From JBCCTX01 sp964468435 (GTDB taxonomy: Bacteria > Bacteroidota > Bacteroidia > J057), in assembly GCA_964468435.1 (NCBI GenBank), contig CAYXVE010000003.1:62001-126000 (forward strand): a stretch of 64,000 bases of DNA, given 5' to 3'. Numbering within the stretch: the first letter of the stretch is position 1; each line of letters opens with the position of its first letter. The notes beneath the pieces are model-generated. The model saw only the letters and a list, made by a program, of their open reading frames with translations. It had not been told where the DNA came from and did no database searches. Positions 9,644 to 18,781 of this stretch are shown piece by piece. The position numbers were made by a program, and so were the translations under genes.

Positions 9644-9679
9644 CAGGAAGCTATCTGCTAGATAGCTTATAGTTTCCTG
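9644..9679 (+). promoter_or_regulatory. Intercistronic hairpin between second SusC and SusD genes
   Basis: AGCTATCT (9649-9656) pairs with AGATAGCT (9660-9667) across a 3-base loop, and flanking CAGGAA (9644-9649) and TTCCTG (9674-9679) can lengthen the structure. There is no U-tract, so it is more likely an mRNA processing or stability element than a terminator. The first pair has no such element in its 23-base gap. Confidence 0.45.
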
Positions 9680-9736
9680 CTACACCTTATGGATTTGTTA
9701 TTGCAAACACCATTACCTATCCTTAATTCTTAAAAA

Positions 9737-11203
9737 ATGAAACAATATATTTTAACATACATCGGAATCTTCTTTCTGGTCATCTCTTTCACTGCCTGTA
9801 CAGAGGACTTTGAAGAATTGAATACTGATCCCAATGAACCTACATCTGTGCCTACTTCATATCTGATGACTAATGCACAGAGAGCTGCTCAGGGATTCTT
9901 TTTCTACACAGGAAGTATCTATATCCAGCACATGGGCAATACTCAGTATACACGTGGAACGGACCTGTACGAAGGAATAGAAGCAAGCTTCTATGGCAAT
10001 TATCGTTCTGAATTGAACGATTTCGAAGAGATCATCCGTCTAAATACAAATGAAGATACCAAAGATGCTGCGGCATCCTCTGGTTCGAACAATAACCAGA
10101 TTGGCGTAGCCAGAGTGATGAAAGCATACACATATCATCAGTTAGCTGATGTTTGGGGAGATATCCCTTATTCTCAGGCGCTGCAGGGAAGAGAGAACTT
10201 TAATCCTGCTTATGATACGCAGGAAGCAGTATATCGAGATTTATTAAACGATTTGAAAGAAGCAACTGCACAAATGGATGGTGGTAGCATTGAAGGAGAT
10301 TTAATTTATGGTGGAGATACTGATATGTGGAAGAAGTTTGCTAATTCCCTAAGACTTCGTTTAGCTATGCGTCTTTCAGAAGTAGATCCAGGTACTGCTC
10401 AGGCTGAAATTAATGATGCACTTGCTGGAGGGGTGATTGAAAGCAATGATGAGAATGCACTCTACCGCTTCCTGAGTGATGCCAATAATGATAATTACAT
10501 CTTTGCTCACTTCCTGACTCGTACTGACTATGCAATTACAGAAACCCTCGTAGAATTCATGAGAGAACGCAATGACCCTCGTCTGGATATCTATGGAGAT
10601 CCTGCGCCGCTATTTGGCGAAGTGAGAGGCATGCCGATCGGTTTGAGCGAGTCTGTTGCAGGTAGTATTACCAACGATGAGATCTCTTTCCCCGGACAGG
10701 CAGTTCGTCAAGCCACTACACCCCTGATCATAATGTCCTTTGCTGAGGTTTCTTTCATCAAGGCAGAAGCTGCTGCAAGAGGATGGATATCTGAAGATGT
10801 ACAGACGTTGTATGAGCAAGGTATCACGGCTTCGATCCGCTACTGGGAAAATACTTCCAATAATCTGGGTATATCCGTCGATCCTATCGATGTTGATGCA
10901 TTCCTGGCAGAAGCTGACGTGGCATGGGATGAGTCCAAAGCAATTCAGTTAATCAATGAACAAAAGTGGGTTTCTCTGTACACACAGGGTCAGGAAGCAT
11001 GGGCAAACTGGAGACGTACCAGCTGGCCTGTACTGACTCCTGCACCTGATGCAGTAGAAGGTAGAGATATCCCTCGTCGTCGTGCGTATACCAACGATGA
11101 ATTCCAGCTGAATCAAGCTAACTACAATGAAGCGCTGAGCCGCATGGGAGGTACCGACCTCATGTCGACCACTACCTGGTGGGATCCCGGAAGACAGCGT
11201 TAA
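9737..11203 (+). CDS. SusD/RagB-family nutrient-binding lipoprotein
   Basis: This 488-aa lipoprotein partners the SusC-like protein upstream. The leader ends in the lipobox FTAC, with the lipidated cysteine near residue 21, followed by the acidic TEDFEELNTDPNEPT start typical of SusD-like_2 proteins. The conserved block KAYTYHQLADVWGDIPYSQAL (about 130-150) and the C-terminal EAWANWRRTSWPVLTP region match the family. It shares fold features with the first SusD-like protein but is clearly diverged, fitting two uptake systems with different ligands. A terminator follows at 11228. Confidence 0.93.
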   Translation: MKQYILTYIGIFFLVISFTACTEDFEELNTDPNEPTSVPTSYLMTNAQRAAQGFFFYTGSIYIQHMGNTQYTRGTDLYEGIEASFYGNYRSELNDFEEIIRLNTNEDTKDAAASSGSNNNQIGVARVMKAYTYHQLADVWGDIPYSQALQGRENFNPAYDTQEAVYRDLLNDLKEATAQMDGGSIEGDLIYGGDTDMWKKFANSLRLRLAMRLSEVDPGTAQAEINDALAGGVIESNDENALYRFLSDANNDNYIFAHFLTRTDYAITETLVEFMRERNDPRLDIYGDPAPLFGEVRGMPIGLSESVAGSITNDEISFPGQAVRQATTPLIIMSFAEVSFIKAEAAARGWISEDVQTLYEQGITASIRYWENTSNNLGISVDPIDVDAFLAEADVAWDESKAIQLINEQKWVSLYTQGQEAWANWRRTSWPVLTPAPDAVEGRDIPRRRAYTNDEFQLNQANYNEALSRMGGTDLMSTTTWWDPGRQR

Positions 11204-11227
11204 AAATGACATGAAGTGAATTTTTCT

Positions 11228-11258
11228 AAAGGGGTAGATGACTTCTACCCCTTTTTTT
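11228..11258 (+). terminator. Intrinsic terminator after second SusC/SusD pair
   Basis: GGGGTAGA (11231-11238) pairs with TCTACCCC (11244-11251) across a 5-base loop. The stem is flanked by AAA and followed by seven T. It separates the uptake pair from the two lipoprotein genes downstream. Confidence 0.88.
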
Positions 11259-11279
11259 ATGTAAACAATGACATTCTTA

Positions 11280-11310
11280 TTGATGTTCACTGTAAAATAG
11301 CATACATTTC
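11280..11310 (+). promoter_or_regulatory. Candidate promoter of FAS1/DUF3179 lipoprotein pair
   Basis: TTG at 11280-11282 is followed after 20 bases by TACATTTC at 11303-11310, one mismatch from the TAnnTTTG box. It lies just after the terminator of the preceding unit and about 40 bases before the ATG at 11353, where a new promoter would be expected. Confidence 0.4.
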
Positions 11311-11352
11311 TGCTTGAGCATTTAATTTATCTTTCTTAAAATTATATTCCCC

Positions 11353-11955
11353 ATGCGTTTTTCTACGCTTCAAATTGTTGCTCTTATTGCCATATCTTTC
11401 ATAACTGGTTGTATAGGAGGTGGTGGTTTCATTAGTCTGGAAGGCGATGAACGACTAGAGGTAGTTCCATTAGACGCAGGTAATGACTGTGTGAATTACG
11501 ATATTACGAAAAATGAACAGGATAATTTGTATGAAGCCGCAAAGACGCGTGAAGACAATGAGATGTTCTTTCAATGGCTCGAACAATTATGCCAGGAGGA
11601 TACCTTTTACTGCGATAGACTAAAAGGCTCTGATGGACCCCATACCCTTTTACTGCCTACCAATGAAGCTGTAAAAGCCTTTATTACTGAAAATCCGGAC
11701 ATAAAAATGGAAGCCATTAACTTACGTGCTATTGTGAAATACCATACACTCGTATCCCCCCTGTCTCTGACTGAGTTCAGTACTGGAGTAAAAAGAACTA
11801 TGAATAGAGAACTCTTACCTATCACAGTCGAAGATGGCTTTTGTGTATACTTTGGTAATCATCAGGGACAACTCCAGGAAGCCAATGACATCTGTTCAAA
11901 TGGTTATATTCATACTGTGAATAAAGTCCTCATACCTAATCGCAATTTCAAATAA
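11353..11955 (+). CDS. FAS1 (fasciclin) domain lipoprotein
   Basis: A 200-aa protein with lipobox ITGC (cysteine near residue 20) and a single FAS1-type fold in the C-terminal two thirds. The signs are NLYEAAKTRED near 55, the conserved HTLLLPTNEAVKAFI block near 95-110, LRAIVKYHTLVSP near 125, and a terminal GYIHTVNKVLIP. FAS1 domains mediate adhesion or carbohydrate binding in other proteins, but the role here is unknown. Several cysteines suggest disulfides in the periplasm or at the surface. The stop codon overlaps the next ATG by one base (TAATG), so the two lipoproteins are translationally coupled. Confidence 0.8.
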   Translation: MRFSTLQIVALIAISFITGCIGGGGFISLEGDERLEVVPLDAGNDCVNYDITKNEQDNLYEAAKTREDNEMFFQWLEQLCQEDTFYCDRLKGSDGPHTLLLPTNEAVKAFITENPDIKMEAINLRAIVKYHTLVSPLSLTEFSTGVKRTMNRELLPITVEDGFCVYFGNHQGQLQEANDICSNGYIHTVNKVLIPNRNFK

Positions 11956-13061
11956 TGATCAAAAATCTGGTTACTGCATATGGGTTGATTCTTCTGGTGA
12001 TCATTACAGGATGTGAGGACACTACTTCGCAGGATGTTTCTCCTGAAAAGAATGAATCTACATCCTGGCTAATCCCAAAAAATCAAGTATACGATGGAGG
12101 TGTCGGAAGAGACGGAATACCCTCCATAGATCAACCTCACTTTATTCCTGCCAGTGAAGCTAATTTTTTACAAGATGACGAACGTATTTTGGGCATTTCT
12201 ACCCCGTTTGGCTCCAAAGCATATCCCCACAAAATCCTTGACTGGCATGAAATTGTAAATGATCAAATAGATGGTGAACCCGTTTCGTTAATCTACTGTC
12301 CACTCACAGGTACAGGTACCCTCTGGCACCGGGAAATCAATGGACGAGAGACAACATTTGGTGTATCAGGCCTTATCTATAAAAATAATGTCATTCCCTA
12401 TGATCGATCTACCAATAGCTACTGGTCTCAGATGGGGATCCAAAGCGTAGCCGGTGAACTATCCGGCACAGTTCCTGACATGCTACCTACCGTGGAGACT
12501 ACCTGGGGTGAATGGAAAGACATGTATCCCAATACCCTGGTACTATCTCAGGAAACGGGGTTTTCCAGAAGCTATGACTTTGATCCCTACTTTGGGTACA
12601 GAGATAATGACCAAAAGATCAGTTTTCCCATTGAACAGGAAGATTCAAGATTACAGAGAAAAGGACTTGTACTGGGATTGATCTATGGAACCCACGCAAC
12701 AAAAGCTTATCCCCTAAAAGAGTTTGGAGATACGGTAAAGGTCATTCAGGAAAATCTGCGTAACCGTCATTATGTGGTTGTAGGAAGTGATGCACGGCAA
12801 TTTATGATATGTTTTGAGGCTGAAGTTGATGGAGAAATATTGAGATTCCGCCCGGTTCAGGACCAGGGTGCGATCATTCTTCAGGATACCAACTCAGGAA
12901 CCTACTGGGATATTATGGGATACGCAAAAGAAGGCCCTATGAGTGGTAAAAGACTCACTCCTACTTTATCTTTTATGGGATACTGGTTTGCCTGGGCTGA
13001 TTTCTATCCAAGATTGGAGTTATACAATAGCGAATTATCTGGATTTAAGGAGGATGAGTAG
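11955..13061 (+). CDS. DUF3179-family lipoprotein
   Basis: This 368-aa protein has a leader ending in the lipobox ITGC (cysteine near residue 20). It matches the DUF3179 family, with IPASEANFLQDDERILGI, the alternating block SLIYCPLTGTGTLWHREING, and FGVSGLIYKNNVIPYDR. That family is beta-rich and exported, and its biochemical function is not established. The start overlaps the FAS1 gene stop by one base, so it is probably co-expressed with it, and both could act at the cell surface beside the SusC/SusD systems. The conserved single cysteine in the IYCPLTG motif is present. It converges with the flavoprotein gene downstream. Confidence 0.82.
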   Translation: MIKNLVTAYGLILLVIITGCEDTTSQDVSPEKNESTSWLIPKNQVYDGGVGRDGIPSIDQPHFIPASEANFLQDDERILGISTPFGSKAYPHKILDWHEIVNDQIDGEPVSLIYCPLTGTGTLWHREINGRETTFGVSGLIYKNNVIPYDRSTNSYWSQMGIQSVAGELSGTVPDMLPTVETTWGEWKDMYPNTLVLSQETGFSRSYDFDPYFGYRDNDQKISFPIEQEDSRLQRKGLVLGLIYGTHATKAYPLKEFGDTVKVIQENLRNRHYVVVGSDARQFMICFEAEVDGEILRFRPVQDQGAIILQDTNSGTYWDIMGYAKEGPMSGKRLTPTLSFMGYWFAWADFYPRLELYNSELSGFKEDE

Positions 13062-13150
13062 CTAACTCGTAAATGTAAGATGGTATTCCGGTAAAAAACT
13101 AAACGTTTTTATCTAGTCTGCCAGATACCAGCTAAGAGCTATTTGTCTAT

Positions 13151-14140
13151 TTAAACCACTTTTTCAGCCTTCCTTCTAGTTGTAATTTGAGCCATCACAA
13201 CTTTTGCATGTTCGATCGAATTTTCAATAAACCAAGTACTGGTTTTCATCCCTCCACAGACCGTTCCAGCGATATAAATATTGGGTAAATTGGTTTCAAA
13301 GGTATTTTCATCAGCGTGAGGCATCATGGTACCATCTTCTTTGATGGATATACCAATATTTTTCAGCCAATCAAAATTGGGATGATAGCCCGTCATGGCT
13401 AGGACAAAGTCGTTTTCCAGGGTAACCTTACCAGCTGGTGTTTCAATATCGACCTCCCTGGCGCGAATCCCAGTAATATGACTGTTGAAATAGGCTTTGA
13501 TAGAGCCTTCTTTGATCCGGTTATCGATATCCGGCTTTACCCAGTATTTCACTCGGTGGCTGATCTCCTCTCCCCGTACCACCAGGGTAACTTCTGCACC
13601 CTTGCGCCATGTCTCCAAAGCAACATCAATTGCTGAATTAGCAGCCCCAACCACTACAACCTTCTGTCCGATATACGGATGGGGCTCGTCGTAATAATGC
13701 TTTACTTTCTGGAGTTCCTCACCAGGTACATTCAGTAAATTGGCATGATCGTAAAAACCCGTAGCAACAACTACGGAATGAGCGTAGTAAATACCTTTAT
13801 CAGATATAATTTTATATAATTTTTCGTCAGACGATATCTCATGTACCTGCTCATAGGTGTGTATGTTGAGGTTCCAGGCCTCTGCCACCCGTCTGTAGTA
13901 TTCCAAAGCCTCACTCCGTGTTGGCTTAGGATTATGTGAAACAAATGGAATATCCCCTATTTCTATTTTTACTGAAGTAGAGAAGAAGGTCATATTTTGA
14001 GGATAATGATAAATAGAATTGACCAGGCATCCCTTTTCTACAATGAGATAAGATAACTCATTGCGGGTAGCCTCTATTCCACATGCCAGACCAATGGGAC
14101 CCGCTCCTACTATCAATACATCATAGGTTGATGTGTTCAT
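13151..14140 (-). CDS. ypdA: YpdA-like FAD/NADPH oxidoreductase (putative bacillithiol disulfide reductase)
   Basis: A 329-aa flavoprotein of the thioredoxin-reductase superfamily that most resembles YpdA, the enzyme proposed to reduce bacillithiol disulfide. Visible parts are the FAD-binding GAGPIGLACG near the start, YHYPQNMTFFSTS, the NADPH-binding VVVGAANSAIDVALE near 160, and the C-terminal IAGTVCGG. It lacks the CxxC redox pair of thioredoxin reductase, as YpdA proteins do. The cysteine that sits in the glycine motif of Staphylococcus YpdA is isoleucine here. No bacillithiol biosynthesis gene is in the window, so the substrate is inferred by family only. Its start lies 6 bases downstream of the stop of the large T9SS gene, and the two may be co-transcribed. 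Confidence 0.82.
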   Translation of the reverse strand: MNTSTYDVLIVGAGPIGLACGIEATRNELSYLIVEKGCLVNSIYHYPQNMTFFSTSVKIEIGDIPFVSHNPKPTRSEALEYYRRVAEAWNLNIHTYEQVHEISSDEKLYKIISDKGIYYAHSVVVATGFYDHANLLNVPGEELQKVKHYYDEPHPYIGQKVVVVGAANSAIDVALETWRKGAEVTLVVRGEEISHRVKYWVKPDIDNRIKEGSIKAYFNSHITGIRAREVDIETPAGKVTLENDFVLAMTGYHPNFDWLKNIGISIKEDGTMMPHADENTFETNLPNIYIAGTVCGGMKTSTWFIENSIEHAKVVMAQITTRRKAEKVV

Positions 14141-14146
14141 GTTTAT

Positions 14147-16858
14147 TTATTCGGTTTTGATAAATTTCCGGTGTAGCATCCTGTCTTTCAACTGAACCCT
14201 GCAAAGGTACAGTCCATTCGAAAGTGGTGCGACTTTAGCTGTATAAAGATACGAATCTTTTCCAGAAGCTGTTTCAGCGAATTCCAGCTGTATTTCCTGT
14301 CCCTGAAGGTCAAATACTTTCAGGTTTTCAACTGGAATTTTTTGTGCAAGCATTATGCGCAGTGTTTCCTTCAAAGGGTTGGGATAAATCTTGATACTCC
14401 GGGTTAATAATCGTTCGTCGCGATGAGTGACCACGGGTAAGGGTGCAGACAACAATCCTATTCCTTCTTTACCAGGCCTCAGCTTCTTACCCACTACGAA
14501 TATCTTACCATCTCGAATGTGTGCATCAAATAACTGTGCAATTCTATCAGTATTGCCAATTAATGGATAATGAATCCATTTACCTTCCTGATTGCGCTGC
14601 ACAAGTTGTAATTCATCTGTAAGGGATACCTGGTTATATAGCACCCAGGGCAATCCGCGTTCGTCAATCATTAATTCCAGCGGTGAACCTATAGAATTTG
14701 CATCTTCTGAAGGTATCACAGTAAAAAACCATTCCTCTTTGCGTTTTTCTCCAAAGCGTATCGTGTTACTGCCCACATCTCTCATAGCCATGATGACTGT
14801 GCCATCCTGTAAAGTGTTTATATCACTAAATCCACCCTGGAAATCTGTTTCGGTAGCTACAGTATCTATACGCCAGGATGATGAACCAGCATTGCGAATT
14901 CCATAGATGAGATAATTATTAAGCTGGTCTACATATAAAAGATGTAAACCACCTCCAGCATCCATGTGGGTAGCCGTAAAACCAGGTCGCTGACCCGTTG
15001 TAGGGATGATGGTATCGAGCCATATATTCTCAGCAGTTTTTCTGCTACGATGTGCTTGATGAAGTGTTTGTGATAAAAGATCGAAGTAGATGATATATAT
15101 ACTATCGACCGTATACTCCAATCGTAGCTCTGTAGCCAGAATACTATCCTTTATAGTTTCGTATGTCCAATCTTCATCTAATCGTATAGCTGACTTCAAT
15201 GTTCCTTTTTCCCAGCTGGAGTATATGACGATAGGTGTGGCATCAACGAGTTCGGTCTGGACTGCAGCATTAATATCCAGGCCTCTTTCATCTATAGAAA
15301 CATTTGTGAAAGAATCGGCGTGATAAGTCCCATAATAAAGCTGATCGGAAATACGCTCATGGTATACAAATGATACTTTACCCCGATCTGCGTTTATCTC
15401 CGGACTACCCGCATGTAAAATATTTCCTGTTCTGGTATTCGGAAAAACAGGGCGGATATTCCAGGTTAAAGAATCCATCTGACTGGATGCCCACATAATC
15501 TGATCTGTCAGTCCATCGTAAAACATCAGATGAAGACTATCCTCCCATATTTGTACCTGAAGGGGTGAATTGGTCGTCCAACTTCCCAGCGTATCTCCCA
15601 ACCAGGTAAGCCCCTGATCCTGCGAGACATTTAAAACTACTTCTCCTGTACCTGTATTGTAATGAAATGCATAAATTGCCGTATCCCCTTTGGTAGAAAG
15701 CGTATGAAATGTGCGATACAATCCGTCGTGGGTATTGGGATTATTGGGTTTGTTCCGCTCCCCCAATTCATAGAAGTAGGGGCTATAGCCTTCCTGATCC
15801 AGTGAATCCGGATAGAAATTCATATAGAAATAGGTTCTTCTGGAAAATGACGTAGCATTAATATAGACCGTTCGGTTTTCAAATCCATACAATCCCGATA
15901 CGCCATATACAAGATGTACAAGAGAATCGCTCTCCTTTGAGATATCGATAAAATCAAATGTTTCACGAAATTTTTGCTTGGCATTAGCACCTCCCCTTGC
16001 GAAGCGATCTACAGAATCCAAAACCATATAATCCCAATGGGTCAAATTATTGCTATCAGACCGGAAGAGTAAAAGATCGTGATTATGCATAGAGTTGGTG
16101 ACAGTCATATATCGATCATCATTCATGGGAATTATCTGATTAAATTCCCCAAATCTGTCTCCGGTACTTAGGCACTCACCGATACCATCATGAGGTACTG
16201 AAAGAGTATCGACAACTGTCCACTGATCTTTGCTTTTAAAAGCAAATCCAAGCTTCATGTCGTAGTCTTTATAAACATGGATAATAGGTCCACAAAATAC
16301 CTCTCCCTCTCTGAGTGTACCGTCGTAAAAGCTGATGAGAGGTTGCCCTTCAGCGTCGAGTACGATATCCAGTGAAGCATGTGAAAAGGACGGAAAGAAC
16401 TGATCATATCCATATAACCCCAGATCAGAATTTAACGGAACTTCTTCCGTAATCCAGGCACTATCTGCCTGATAAGCATAAGCCAGATAAGCTAACTCTT
16501 TATCATTGTATACATAAGCGATATGCGGATGACCTGATGAATCAATAACCAGAGCTGATCTAAATCCTCCTAATCGTTTGATATCCACATCATGAGTGAC
16601 CCAATTTGAGGAAATCTTATCCTTGCTGGCATACACCAGTTGATCTCTGTTTCGATCCCAGTAGGTAAGATGAAAAATACCAGATTCATCAATCACAAAA
16701 TCAGGGTTCGCCCCGGATGAACGAACCTCAGTCCATAAATCTTCATATTGCCACTCGATCAATTGAGCAACTAACCTTAACGGTAACAAGTAGATGGCTA
16801 CAAAAATATAGAAAAGGCAAGAGTTAAGAGAGCGAAGGCTGTAAAATAAGATTGCCAT
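14147..16858 (-). CDS. Large T9SS-secreted protein with propeller-like repeats
   Basis: A 903-aa protein with an N-terminal signal peptide (hydrophobic stretch ending LRLVAQ) and a typical type IX secretion C-terminal sorting domain: IKIYPNPLKETLRI near 815, a beta-rich tail, NGLYLCRVQLKD, and the terminal basic KFIKTE. The body contains many repeated short units pairing a W or Y strand with phrases such as DESGIFHLTYWD, DSSGHPHIAYVY and DERGLPWVLYN, suggesting one or more BNR/sialidase-type beta-propellers. No catalytic signature is recognisable, so it may be a binding or structural surface protein. The start overlaps the recJ 3' end by 35 bases, which implies coupling. The annotated start is supported by the signal peptide it begins. 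Confidence 0.8.
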   Translation of the reverse strand: MAILFYSLRSLNSCLFYIFVAIYLLPLRLVAQLIEWQYEDLWTEVRSSGANPDFVIDESGIFHLTYWDRNRDQLVYASKDKISSNWVTHDVDIKRLGGFRSALVIDSSGHPHIAYVYNDKELAYLAYAYQADSAWITEEVPLNSDLGLYGYDQFFPSFSHASLDIVLDAEGQPLISFYDGTLREGEVFCGPIIHVYKDYDMKLGFAFKSKDQWTVVDTLSVPHDGIGECLSTGDRFGEFNQIIPMNDDRYMTVTNSMHNHDLLLFRSDSNNLTHWDYMVLDSVDRFARGGANAKQKFRETFDFIDISKESDSLVHLVYGVSGLYGFENRTVYINATSFSRRTYFYMNFYPDSLDQEGYSPYFYELGERNKPNNPNTHDGLYRTFHTLSTKGDTAIYAFHYNTGTGEVVLNVSQDQGLTWLGDTLGSWTTNSPLQVQIWEDSLHLMFYDGLTDQIMWASSQMDSLTWNIRPVFPNTRTGNILHAGSPEINADRGKVSFVYHERISDQLYYGTYHADSFTNVSIDERGLDINAAVQTELVDATPIVIYSSWEKGTLKSAIRLDEDWTYETIKDSILATELRLEYTVDSIYIIYFDLLSQTLHQAHRSRKTAENIWLDTIIPTTGQRPGFTATHMDAGGGLHLLYVDQLNNYLIYGIRNAGSSSWRIDTVATETDFQGGFSDINTLQDGTVIMAMRDVGSNTIRFGEKRKEEWFFTVIPSEDANSIGSPLELMIDERGLPWVLYNQVSLTDELQLVQRNQEGKWIHYPLIGNTDRIAQLFDAHIRDGKIFVVGKKLRPGKEGIGLLSAPLPVVTHRDERLLTRSIKIYPNPLKETLRIMLAQKIPVENLKVFDLQGQEIQLEFAETASGKDSYLYTAKVAPLSNGLYLCRVQLKDRMLHRKFIKTE

Positions 16859-18578
16859 GAGATTTGATATCTTTGAGTATGAGATTAATACGTTTTTGGT
16901 CTTTCCAAATATTAAAACCTGCCTGGAAGACTACATCTACGTATCCACCATGTAGGAGTTCCAGCTTATCAGCTATATTGAACCCTATTGCTTCAAACTT
17001 GTATCCATTCTGTTCCAGCACTACTTTCAGATGTTGATCCTTCAATATTTCGTGATAGATCACTGATACTTTTTGAGAAGCAAATACTGGCGTAGGATTA
17101 CCGGGTCCAAATGGAGCCATCCGATATATCAACCTTATAAATCGATCATCAATTTCTGAAAAAGATATAATATGGTCAATGTATAATGTGGGTACTTTTT
17201 GTTCGGGAAGAATTCTTCTGGAAACTGCACGATCAAATTTCCGCTGAAATTCTTCCAGCCGGTTCCTTTCCATGGTAAGTCCTGCTGCATATTGGTGCCC
17301 ACCAAATCTCAAGAGGCAATCCTCACAATCTGCTAAAGCCTCATAGAGGTTAAAACCCTCAACGGATCTGGCAGATCCGACCAATTTCCCATCTGATTCA
17401 GCCAGGAGAACAGTGGGCCGGTAGTGATATTCTATTAACCTTGAAGCTACAATTCCTACTACCCCTTTGTGCCATTTGGGATCATAGAGTACTGTAGTAT
17501 GTCTATGAGAAAAGAAAGCATCCTGAGATATTTTTTCCAATGCCTCAGCAGTCATATTCCGGTCTATATCTTGCCGTTCTTCATTGGCTAGATGAAGTGC
17601 TTGAGCTAACTCTGAAAGGGTAGATATGTTCCCCAGCAGCACATCTACCGCATGGCTGGCATGTCGTATTCTGCCTGCAGCATTGACTCTCGGACCAATG
17701 AAAAACACTAGATCAGAGATGTTCCAACTTCTCTGACGTTCATTCAAAGCCATGATAGCCTGGATCCCTGGCAGAGGCCGGTTACGGATTTTCTTCAGAC
17801 CATGATAAGCAATAATTCGGTTCTCCCCTATAATCGGGACTATATCGCTAGCAATGCTCAATGTGATTAGATCACAATATTCATCAAAAGGCGCAGGACA
17901 GGTATGCGCATCTACCAGGTTCATTTGAATAAGCTCCCCGTAGAGGGCTTCCATAAGCTTCCACGCAACACCACATCCAGACAATTCCTTGAAAGGATAA
18001 TGGCAATCGCGTCGCTTGGGGTCCAGTATAGCGTATGCATTGGGAAGCCGCTCTCCGGGAGTGTGGTGATCACAAATGATGAACTCCATATTTTTTTCCC
18101 TGGCATATTCTACTTTATCGTGAGCCTTGATACCACAATCCAGACTGATCAACAAAGAAGCATTAATCTGCTCTGCGTAATCGACCGCTTTAAAGGAAAC
18201 GCCATAACCTTCCCGATACCTATCGGGAATATAGTAGTCTATCCTGAATCCCCAGGAACCCAGACATAGCGCACAAAGTGCCACAGCGGTAGTTCCATCC
18301 ACATCATAGTCTCCAATCAGCAGAATCTTTTCACCCGACTCACGTGCATGCAATAGTCTTTTCACTGCAAATGCCAGATCTCTCATCAAAAGTGGATCAT
18401 GGAGACGTTCTTTGTCAGGCACGAAAAATGATTTAGCCTCATCATACGACTGAATGCCACGCTGTACCAATATATTGGCCAACGACTCTGGAAAGGGAAG
18501 CTTCACTCCTAGCTCTTTAGAAAGCCTGGTAATCGTTAGATCAGATGGCTTTTGTGTTAATTTCCACTTCAGGTTCAT
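16824..18578 (-). CDS. recJ: Single-stranded-DNA-specific exonuclease RecJ
   Basis: This 584-aa cytoplasmic nuclease degrades single-stranded DNA 5' to 3' in recombination and mismatch repair. The DHH phosphoesterase motifs are clear: GDYDVDGTTAVAL near 85, SLDCGIKAHD near 140, CDHHTPGE near 158, and SIASDIVPIIGENR. The DHHA1 region carries GHQYAAGLTM near 425, and the C-terminal OB-fold part includes MAPFGPGNPTPVF near 485. Length and order match RecJ. The gene heads a minus-strand unit with the T9SS protein and the YpdA-like gene and is divergent from the helicase gene at 18782, although shared repair function may be coincidental. Confidence 0.96.
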   Translation of the reverse strand: MNLKWKLTQKPSDLTITRLSKELGVKLPFPESLANILVQRGIQSYDEAKSFFVPDKERLHDPLLMRDLAFAVKRLLHARESGEKILLIGDYDVDGTTAVALCALCLGSWGFRIDYYIPDRYREGYGVSFKAVDYAEQINASLLISLDCGIKAHDKVEYAREKNMEFIICDHHTPGERLPNAYAILDPKRRDCHYPFKELSGCGVAWKLMEALYGELIQMNLVDAHTCPAPFDEYCDLITLSIASDIVPIIGENRIIAYHGLKKIRNRPLPGIQAIMALNERQRSWNISDLVFFIGPRVNAAGRIRHASHAVDVLLGNISTLSELAQALHLANEERQDIDRNMTAEALEKISQDAFFSHRHTTVLYDPKWHKGVVGIVASRLIEYHYRPTVLLAESDGKLVGSARSVEGFNLYEALADCEDCLLRFGGHQYAAGLTMERNRLEEFQRKFDRAVSRRILPEQKVPTLYIDHIISFSEIDDRFIRLIYRMAPFGPGNPTPVFASQKVSVIYHEILKDQHLKVVLEQNGYKFEAIGFNIADKLELLHGGYVDVVFQAGFNIWKDQKRINLILKDIKSHGNLILQPSLS

Positions 18579-18781
18579 CTCGCACTTATTATGACTACGA
18601 AGCTAAAATTAAAGAATGGAAATGTTACGGAAAAAGTAACTCACAAGTAAACTTAAACTTTGCTTTGAAAGACTTTGTGAGATTCACTCAAACACATTGA
18701 GCGTCGAATTGCAACAAACATTACCATTGTCATCTCGTTTTGAGGTTAAGGCAAACACAACGAAGAATGGCCCACATACCC

